A stretch of 10,406 bases of DNA from Halocafeteria seosinensis (taxonomy: Eukaryota; Sar; Bigyra; Bicosoecida), in contig LVLI01001792.1 of assembly GCA_001687465.1 (NCBI GenBank), positions 1-10,406 on the forward strand. Reading direction: 5' to 3'. Below, one piece after another: positions 1 through 9,400 of this stretch. Made by a program: the position numbers and the translations under genes. The notes below the pieces were generated by a model. It was not told the DNA's origin. It ran no database searches and was given only the letters and a program-made list of their open reading frames with translations. Numbering within the stretch: the stretch's first letter is position 1; every line of letters begins with the position of its first letter.

Positions 1-114
1 GGGGAAAAAAAAGGTAAGGTAAGCTTCGTAGGGGAATTGCCAGGGAAGCCAGCACTTCGCACTTTCGTGAACCTCGAAGAAAAGGGACAGAACGTCTAGG
101 GGAAGCTTGTGCCG

Positions 115-150
115 TTGAATAAAGCACGCATACAATTGAACTTTATTCAA
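115..150. repeat. 10-bp perfect inverted repeat with AATAAA in each arm
   Basis: TTGAATAAAG at 115-124 is the exact reverse complement of CTTTATTCAA at 141-150, with a 16-base spacer. The stem is A/T-rich. Each arm places an AATAAA hexamer on one strand (118-123 on +, the matching site on -). It could be a polyadenylation or 3'-end signal of a neighbouring gene, a stem-loop in the leader, or chance. It lies about 180 bases before the start codon. Confidence 0.45.
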
Positions 151-247
151 AATACGGATCGAAGTGAAAGGGCTCCGAGAAGGAAGGTGCTTGTTCTGGA
201 GAGGAGTCAAAGAGGCAGCGAAGAACCAGCTGGCGCCTCATTAGTCG

Positions 248-262
248 TGACTCATTGAGTCA
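248..262. promoter_or_regulatory. TGACTCA-T-TGAGTCA palindrome, bZIP (AP-1/GCN4-like) site
   Basis: Two TGASTCA heptamers sit back to back around a single central T, forming a 15-bp near-perfect palindrome 65-79 bases upstream of the ATG at 327. TGA(C/G)TCA is the established recognition sequence of AP-1/GCN4-type bZIP factors in eukaryotes. The position suits a proximal promoter element or, if transcription starts further upstream, a leader hairpin. The regulatory role is inferred from the motif alone. Confidence 0.4.
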
Positions 263-326
263 TTCTGTTTCAACGGCTCTTTTGTAACAGTTTTTTGTTG
301 TGTGTTCGATGCAGCTTCTAGAAAAC

Positions 327-404
327 ATGAAGCCCATTTCTCGAAACTTGCTCCCCGTCATAGCTCTGGGAGCTGCTGCGATCTCAGTCCCTATGGTCGT
401 TGCG
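327..404 (+). other. signal peptide
   Basis: Residues 1-26 have a short n-region with Lys2 and Arg6, then a hydrophobic core (LLPVIALGAAAISVPMVV) ending in Val-Val-Ala before Ser-Ser-Gly-Asp. This satisfies the -3/-1 rule for cleavage after Ala26. Acidic and polar residues follow, as expected for a mature N-terminus. It sends the protein into the secretory pathway. Starting at ATG309 would lengthen the n-region by six residues without destroying the signal. Confidence 0.8.
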
Positions 405-3400
405 AGCAGCGGTGACCTTCGCACGGAGGAGAAATGTATCCACGTTGACTCCTCCAACGGGAAGCTTCTCCAGACGTGTGACATTCACTGGAAAGATAAT
501 GGTTACACTAATGTGGACCACATCACCTTGGAGAGAAATGAAGTCTTCGATGGGCAAAATTTCACCATTGACTTGAACGGCATGAACAGTTTCCAAGGGG
601 TGTTCAGCATCAACAATACAGTGACTACCTTAGACGATGCTCCCTTAATCAAAAGGGTGCATACGCTAGGTGGTACCACAGATGACTCTGCAGGATTTAT
701 CACTAGACCCGGTCAAAAATTCCTGAAGTTAGTTGGCTGTAGCTCCACCGGTCGTATTGGTGGGACAGAGAGCGGTGGCATTGCTGCAGCCACCAGTGGG
801 CTAGAAGGCGGTGAAGTCCTCATTCAACAGTCATATTCTACCGGGAAAATCACTGGAACGGGTGCAGGAGGGGTTATTGGTGGTAGTGCTGGATTCGCTG
901 GCGGTCGAGTCACTATCAATAAATGCCACTCTACGGGGGACATGGAGGGTAGAGGGGCTGGTGGTTTGTGTGGTCGTAAAGCGGCTGAGAAGAGGGCTGG
1001 GGAAACTGCTTCCCGAGTTTACGTCACTCAAAGCTATACTACCGGAGCTATCACGGCACGCTTTGGTGGGGGAATCTTAGGTCAACAATGCTCATCCAGT
1101 GGCGGCTTTGTCAAAGTCTCCCAGTCTTACACAACAGGGAACATTACCACCTTTGGAAGCGGGGGTATTGCTGGGGCAAGTGCTGGTGACGTCGGTACAC
1201 TCAGAATTGAGAACTGTTACACAACTGGCCACGTTGCTAAGAGTGCCCACGAAACACCAGAGATGGCCATGGAAGCAGGAGGGATTTGTGGAACCTACGT
1301 TGGCCTAAATGGGGGAAGTGTGTTTATCGAAGATTGTTACATCTTATCAAGGGATAATGGAAGTACGTTTATGATTGGTGGGATTTCTCCTGCTGGTACT
1401 CCTCCAGGGGTGGAAGCTGCACATACGGTGGGAGTGAGCTACTCTGTACATGACACGCGTAGCGGCGAGACTGGTGACGCGCTCCTTGTGGAACGCTGCG
1501 ACGCCAACAACAGTCTTGAAACCACAGGAAATTCTGGGGACCTGCATGATATCCGGGGAACGTTATACGAAGCAGAAGGGCATTCCTGGAATAGTGATGT
1601 TTGGTTCGTGGTCCACAACGAAAGCTTTCCCCAGTTGCGAAACAATGCGCAGAGTTATCACCCAAAAGATAAACTTCCGACCGTGTCTCCTCTTCAGGCA
1701 CCAAGTGCGACTACAACTCCATCTCAGACACACCCATCGTCACCTGTGTTGACGACCAATATTGCTTTTGCCTCATCGTCGAAAACTGCCACCGCCACTG
1801 GTACTGCTACAACATCCGCGACTGTTGCACCATCAGCATCTGCTTCGCCTCGCACTCCACCACCTTTGGACTCGCGATGTATTATGAGAGATGAGAGTGG
1901 CTGGAAACTGTTTCAAACGTGTGACATTCATTGGAAGGCTAGTGGGTTGAATAACTCTGATTACATTGTTTTACAAGCTGATGAAGTCTTCGATGGTCGG
2001 AATTTTACCATAGATTTGGATGATGTGGACGGGTTTCACGGTCTCTTCACGATTAGTGATCAAGTAGACTCCTTTGAAGCCGCACCGTTAATTCAGAACG
2101 TCCATATCGTAAACGGTTCTACTGCAGCCGAAGGTGGTTTTATTGTCCAAAGTGGTCAACGGTATTTCAAAGTAGATCATTGCAGTTCTACTGGGGAGAT
2201 TCGCGGAGAGGAAAGTGGTGGTATTGCCGGCTCAAAGAGTGGATACCAGGGACACGTTCTTATTCGGAACTGTCATTCGACAGGAACTCTTACGGGGGAT
2301 GAAAGTGGTGGTATTGCCGGCGCTAATGAGGGGATGTATGGTGACAGTTTCGACATTTCTAACTGCTACTCTTCAGGAGCTATTGAAGGATCAGGCGCGG
2401 GCGGAATCTGTGGGTCGTCCGCCGCTGCTGAAGACTACGGTACAGTGCACATTAGTTACTGTTACTCATTAGGGCGAATACATGGCAAGATGAGTGGAGG
2501 GATTGTTGGCAGTTACAGTGCTATCAATGGTGGATTCCTGAGGATACGGGAATGCTTTACTACTGGTAATATCAGTGCTAATGCCGCGGGCGGCATTGCT
2601 GGGCAATACACGGGGGCTGCAGGAACTGTGGAACTTCGTGATTCATATACCGTGGGGGATATTGAATCTGGTACTCACGGATCAGGAGGAATATGTGGTA
2701 GGGACACTGGCTATTACGGTGGTAGCGTTTCTATTACCAATGTGTTCATGCTCTCAAAGGCTCCTGCGAGGACGTTCATGATTGGAGGTCTTGACTCACA
2801 ATATTTCCTCCCTAATATTGATGTTTACTACTCAGTACATGCCGCCGGTGTCAGTGTCCCAGACGAACACCATGTAGTTGATGAAAATACTAATGTTATT
2901 GGCCTGAGCTTGACAGGCAACTCAGGCTACCTCATTGATATCTGGGGAAAACTGTATCGGAATGTTTGGTCCAGCGATATTTGGTTCCTCTCCGATAACG
3001 ACACTTTTCCCCAGTTACGCAACAATCCTCAAAATTTAGCGAATATTGGGATGAGGCCTGAGAGACCAACACCCCGACCATCTTCCTCCAGTACTCCCAA
3101 ACCGACCCCAAGTCCCATTCCTCGCCTTGCGGACTCGCGGTGTATAATGGAACAGAATGGCGACGCAGCAGAATCGCAACTAGTTCAAACATGCGACATT
3201 CACTGGCATTCAAATGGTTATGAGGAATCCGATCATATCGTCTTAGGTCGTAACCAGGTCTTTGATGGGAAGAATTTCACGATCAACTTGATGGGTATAA
3301 ATAGTTTTGAGGGTATGTTTAAGATAAGCGATACAGTGTCTTCGTTTGAGGAGGCTCCGGTGATACGCAATGTGCATACCAAAAGCGGAGCTACAGCAAA

Positions 3401-6400
3401 TTCTGGAGGCTTTTTGGTCCGAAAGGACCAGCAATACTTTGAAGTGGATCAGTGCAGTTCTACTGGAGAAGTACGAGGAGACAAGAGTGGTGGGATTATC
3501 GGAAGCCGTAACGGCCATCATGGAGGAAAAGTACTTATCCATAATTCTTATTCGATCGGAAATTTAACCGGCTCTTCGGTGGGAGGCATTGCAGGTGAAG
3601 GTGTGGGGTACAGTGATGGGTTTGTCGAGATTGTTAATTGTTCCTCTTCCGGAGCTATAGAAGGCGACTTGGCTGGCGGCATATGTGGTTCTGACACTGG
3701 GAAGAACGACGAAGCGGAGGCGTATATCACTAACTGTTTCTCTACTGGAGTAATTAGCGGACGCTACAGTGGGGGGATCATAGGTGGCGACCCCAACTCT
3801 TTCGGTTTCGGTGGTGGATTTAACGGAGGGTTTGTACGCGTACGGCAATGCTTTACAACAGGAAGTATCATTGGAGATGCGGCTGGAGGGATTAGTGGCG
3901 GTAGAGCTGCTCTCGATGCAAGAATGGAAATAGAGGATTCTTACACAGCAGGGGGAGTGGCTTCAGATAGCTCTTCCGCTGGAGGTATATGTGGTGACAA
4001 TGCCGGATATGATGGTACCGTGCTTATCAAAAATGTATATATGTTGTCGAGCTCTCCTGATAAAACGTTCATGATTGGGGGTATTGGTGGATGGGGTGAA
4101 ATAGACGTACGCTACGCAGTGCATTCAGCGGGAAGTGAGCAATCTGCCCAGGACAACGTCGCGGATCACGATTCGGATTCCCTGAGCTTGACTGGGTATT
4201 CGGGTGATCTGAAAGACATCTGGGGACAGCTGTATGAGACACCACAAAGCAAATGGTCCGATGAAATTTGGTTCGTACCAGATAACTACAGCTTTCCACA
4301 ATTACGGGATAACCCGCGGGGGCAGCTGGACAATGTAAGGTGTGTCGAAAGGACTGGAGGCGGCTCCAGATTGCTTCAGACCTGCCACATCGATTGGGTA
4401 GCAAACGGATTAGGCAGCGACGACTACATTACTCTGGGACCTAACCAAGAGTTCGATGGACAGAACTTTACGATAAACCTAGAGGGAATTGCCGAGTTCA
4501 ACGGGGTCTTTAGAACTAGTGGAGCGGAGGAAGCTTTCGAGAATGCCCCGGTGATAAAGAATGTACATACTGTAAACGGGAAGACTGCAGCTTCTGGAGG
4601 CTTCATTGTCCAACAGGGCCAACGCTTCTTCGAAGTACGTCAGTGTACCTCCAACGGGGAAATCAAAGGAGAAGGAAGTGGAGGCATCTCGGGCAGTAGA
4701 ACGGGTTACAATTTTGGCGAAGTGTTCATACGAGAATCTCATTCTACAGGCAGAGTGACCGGCTCTGGGGCTGGAGGTATCGCGGGAGATCATGGCGCCA
4801 GCAAGCAGGGATTCCTGAGCATTACCAACTGCTATTCGCTGGGATCAATTGAAGGATTCGAAGCTGGAGGGATTTGTGGCTGTGACGCTGCTGAAGACGA
4901 CAGCTCCCTGGTCACTGCAAGGTCCCGTGTTTACATTGACAAATGCTACTCTGTAGGGGTGATTTCTGGAACAGGTAGCGGAGGAATTGTTGGTGGTGAC
5001 AGCGCCTATAACGGTGGAACTAACTATGCCGGGGGTCTTGTGCGGGTGCTACAATGCTTCACTACGGGTAACATAACTGGCATTGGAGCTGGTGGAATTT
5101 CCGGCCACTATACGGCTTTCGCTGGCAGTGTCGAAATAAAAAACTCTTATACGATTGGGACTGTTGAGCCGTCAAGCTTTGGGACAGGATCTATTTGCGG
5201 TGAAGAAAGTGGACATGATGGTGGCAGCCTAGCTATAGAAGGTGTATACGCGTTGTCAGGCTATCCCGCTAGGGGATTCCTGATTGGCGGTGTTTCCTAT
5301 AATTCAGATTCCGAAGCTGACGTTAACGTTAGTTACTCAGTCTATGATGCCGGTAAAGGAAGTACAGGAGCGCAAACAATGATAGGTGAAAATAACCACG
5401 CCCGCGTCATAACGTTGAAAGGAAACTCAGGTAATCTCTTTGATGTTTGGGGCAGGCTATACCACACTTCGACGCGCATGTGGTCGGACCAAATCTGGTT
5501 CCTTCCAAGCAATCAAGGTTATCCGCAACTACGTAAGAATCCTCGCAGCGCTGCCAACGTACCCGAAATGCCCGGCAAACCAAAAATCAGACCCTCTCCG
5601 TCTACCACTCCTAGGCCAACTCCAAGTGCTGCCCCGCGGTTCCGGAATGCCCCGTGTCTTTCCCACGAATACGACTCCGACGGCTCAAAATGGATCCAAA
5701 ATTGCGATATTCAGTGGAAAGCGAATGGGTATGCAAGTAACGATCACATCGTTTTGGAAGCTGCTGAGACGTTTGAGGGGAATAACTTTACCATTAACCT
5801 AAATGGTGTCTACGACTTCGACGGGCTGTTTAGGATTAGTTCCACAGTGGATTCTTTCCAAGACGCCCCATTGATAAAGAATGTGCATACTATCAACGGG
5901 ACTACCTCATATGACAATGCATTTATTGTCCAAGGAGACCAGAGCTTTTTCGAGGTCGATCACTGTAGCTCCAATGGAGACGTTAGCGGATCTGGCAGCG
6001 GCGGGATTGCCGGAAGCTCTGTTGGGGGAGACATCGTTATTCGGAATTCATTTTCAATGGGGTCATTGACTGGCACAGGTGTAGGAGCCATTGTTGGTGA
6101 AAGAGCTTGTGACAGCGGTGGATCTGTTTCCATTATCAATTGCTATTCTTCCGGAACTATTGATGGTTTCGGAGCAGGTGGAATATGTGGTTCTGATGCT
6201 GTTCCGAATATCTATTACGATGCGAAGCAGCAGCTCTACATCAGCGATTGCTACTCTGTTGGGAACATCCGTGGCAGTGGAAGTGGAGGAATAGTGGGTA
6301 GGGATAGTGCTCGTGATGGTGGATTTCTGCAAATCCAGAGATGCTTTACTGCCGGTAAAATACTCGGCAGCGCAGCGGGTGGTATCTCCGGCTCTCTTAC

Positions 6401-9400
6401 GGGCTTCGGGGGATACGTGACAATACGGGAATCGTACACTTTAGGCGACGTTGCGGCAAGTGTTGGAGGAAGTGGGGGTATATGTGGCGACCGGACTGGT
6501 GCTGGAGGCGGTTCTGTGTTCCTTGAAGACGTCTACATGCTGTCTGCACCACCTTCAAGAACGTTCCTGATCGGAGGTGTATCTCTCGGCTCGTCAAATG
6601 TAAGCGTAACGTTTTCGGTGCATAGCACACATCCAGACCGATCCGGACCAGTTTATCTGGCTGAGAAGAACCACGCTCTTCTAGGCAATGCGCAAGGGAA
6701 TTCAGGCGATCTTCGTGACATCAAAGGTACGTTGTACCGGCAACCGCAACACGTATGGTCCAATGAAACATGGTTCATATTGGATCATGATAGCTTTCCC
6801 TTGCTGAAGCAAAACCCGCAGCCATTTTCTACCACTGCGAAGATACCGGATACCCGGGTTCCTGCGCTGTCAGAGTCTGACTGTGTGGGCAACAATGAAG
6901 ACCGGACAGTACTATTCTTTTCTTGTGACATCAACTGGAACGAAGCCGGATACGCGCCTACAGAGAGCATCATTTTGGGACCGGGCCAGATCTTCGACGG
7001 TCGAAACTTTACTGTTAATTTGGATGGAGTGAACCAATTCAAAGGGTTGTTCCAGGTTAGCTCTACCGTTCGCTCCTTAGAAAATGCGCCTTTGATAAGG
7101 AACGTGCATACGGTGAATGGAACAACTGCGGAAGAAGCAGGATTTATTGTTCAAGGTGGCCAACAGTTTTTCAAAGTAGAGCATTGCAGTTCCACAGGCG
7201 AGATTAGGGGAACAAAAAGCGGTGGAATCGCAGGGTCGCGTAGTGGACTTGCTCGCGGGCGAGCAGTGGTCCGCCAGTCCCATAGTACTGGTAGCATTAC
7301 AGGCTCAACAGCTGGTGGTATAGTCGGCGATGGAGCTGGGGTTCAAAGGGGGGTAGTAGAAATCAGTGGGTGCCGATCAGTAGGCAACATTTCAGGCTCA
7401 AGTGCTGGTGGTATAGTCGGTGATGGAGCTGGGGTTCAAAAGGGGGTAGTTGAAGTCATTGGGTGCCACTCAGTAGGTGCGATTGAAGGGGAAGATGCAG
7501 GAGGCATATGTGGGTCCGAAGGGGCAGGAGGAGAACTGTATATTGACAAGTGTTACTCCACCGGCACGATTATGGGTCTTACTAGCGGAGGAATAGCTGG
7601 AGGTTCAAGCTTTGCCGATCCTGGGTACTTGCGAATATCTCAGTGTTTTACGATGGGTGATATTCAAAACAGCGGAGCAGGTGGTGTTTGTGGAAGCCGA
7701 CGTTGGAGCCAAGGTACTATAACAATTAGCAATTGTTACACAACTGGTGATATTGCGCCATATGCGCTTTCCGCGGGAGGAGTATTTGGAGTAATTGTCG
7801 ATAGCTCTGTCAGTTTGGCTATTACAAACGTGTACATGTTGTCCAGGTACCCTTCAAAACCATTCGTAGTAGGAGGTATCTCTGTGAGTATGTATACTCG
7901 CCCCGGAGAAGTGAACATCACGTATTCAGTGCACGATACAGGCGGCAGTACAACAGGTCCAACGAGTCTAGTAGGACGCCGAAATGGCGATTTTAGAATA
8001 TCCTCACAAGGCAACTCGGGAAACCTGGATGATATCAGGGGACAGCTGTATCAGCACGCACGACAGCAATGGTCAGACGAAATCTGGTTCACTCCTGAGG
8101 CTGAGAAATTTCCGCAGCTACGCTACAATTCCCAGCCGCGGGACCACCAACGCGAGGTCTCAGACTTTTCTTTATCTCCTTCAAACACCGCGTGCTTGGG
8201 AAGACATGACGATGGTGTGGTAGTGTTTCAGTCCTGTGACATCGACTGGGGCAGCTCGGGCTATAGCAATCAAACTCACATTTTACTTGAGGCTAACAAA
8301 ACGTTTGACGGCCAGAATTTTACGATTAATTTACACGGCATGGATTCATTTCGAGGATTAGTCCGGGTCGGCGACAGCGTCAAATCGTTTGAAGATGCGC
8401 CTTTGATTAAAAACGTACATACAGTACAAGGAGCAACTGCAGATGATGCTGGCTTCATTGTCCAAGCTCGCCAAAGATTCTTCAGAGTACAACATTGCAG
8501 TTCCACTGGAGAGATTCGAGGCTTAGGAAGTGGTGGCATCGCAGGAAGTAAAATTGGACATACTGATGGGAGGATACATATAGAGGAGTCTCGTGCCACA
8601 GGCGCAATTTCCGGCAGAGGTTCGGGTGGCATCGTCGGTATGGAAGCCGGAAGCGACGGTGGATTGATTGAGATTAGTGGCTCGTATTCTCTGGGAGGTA
8701 TTTCAGGGGACGAGGCGGGGGGAATAGGTGGAGCGGCCACAGGACGGGGTGTCAGCAGTAGAGTCTTTGTAAACAGCTGTTACTCCGGTGGAAATATAGC
8801 TGGTTATGGTGCCGGAGGAATTGTCGGTGCCAGCAGCGCTTATTACGATGGCTTTCTGTGTATATCTCAGTGCTTTACTGTTGGTGACATTCTATCGAGT
8901 TCTTCCGGGGGTATCAGTGGTAGGGAGACCGGGTGGTCGGGAACGGTACAGCTAGAAGACTCCTACACAACTGGTAGTGTACGTGCGTCTTACGATACAG
9001 GAGGTATATGTGGTGGTGAAACTGCTGGAGATGGTGGTAGCGTCTTCATAAACCACGTGTACATGCTTTCCACAAATCAGGTGGCCATGATTGGAGAAAT
9101 TTCGCATAGCGGTGCTGAAATGAAGGCGCTCATTGTGAACTCCTCAGTTCATTCCACACCCTCCGATGTCACAGGACTGGAACACATTATTGGGTCAAAC
9201 TACTGGCATGGCGATGAACATGTGAACATAGTGGGAAATTCGGGTGATCTCAAAGATATTCTCGGCAAATTATACCATGGATGGTCTACCGAAGTTTGGT
9301 ACATTCCAGATGATAACAGCTTTCCCCAGTTGAGGAGCAATCCTCAATCTGCATCAGCAGTAAGAGATAGACAGAGAGGGATACAATCTCCTTCACCAAT

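Larger units (their letters stand above)
1..326. other. 5' flank of the giant gene (promoter and 5' UTR region)
   Basis: No gene is supported here. No ATG occurs on the + strand before 309, so no upstream ORF could interfere with scanning. An in-frame TAA at 285-287 closes the reading frame upstream of the gene. The region holds an inverted repeat (115-150), a bZIP-type palindrome (248-262) and a T-rich run (291-296) shortly before the start. No convincing TATA box and no Shine-Dalgarno sequence were seen. The first bases carry two GTAAG steps (14-18, 19-23) that look like splice donors but cannot be tied to an exon. Confidence 0.6.

Noticed and set aside
131-151. AAAATTGA-like giant-virus early promoter
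   Set aside because: Only CAATTGAA is present; the exact AAAATTGA octamer is absent and the site is about 190 bases from the start, so it does not support a viral origin.
14-290. Possible 5' intron (GTAAG at 14-18 or 19-23, pyrimidine-rich tract and CAG at 288-290)
   Set aside because: Donor-like and acceptor-like sequences exist, and splicing would remove the stop at 285-287. However, a good signal peptide begins right after Met327 and no upstream exon can be seen, so there is no need for it. An intron in the 5' UTR remains possible.
260-484. 74-aa minus-strand open frame reaching into the upstream flank
   Set aside because: It overlaps the signal-peptide region and the palindrome, has no recognisable features and is no longer than other chance frames here.
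3474-3482. RGD tripeptide in module 3 as an integrin-type adhesion motif
   Set aside because: It falls at a variable position where sister modules have RGE, RGT or RGL, so it is likely chance.
5440-5802. 120-aa open frame on the + strand in another frame
   Set aside because: It overlaps the end of module 4, linker 4 and the start of module 5, all of which are clearly coding in the main frame with conserved motifs. The alternative frame shows no repeat or domain pattern.
8276-8740. 154-aa open frame on the minus strand
   Set aside because: It lies wholly antisense to module 7. Its Pro/Ala/Ser-rich translation is what the reverse complement of Gly-rich GGI codons produces, and similar antisense frames appear opposite other modules. 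No family resemblance or start context was seen.
435-9347. Repeats considered as a CRISPR array or DNA-level satellite
   Set aside because: The periodicity is at the protein level. Modules have diverged at the DNA level, are all in frame and have no short identical repeats with unique spacers.
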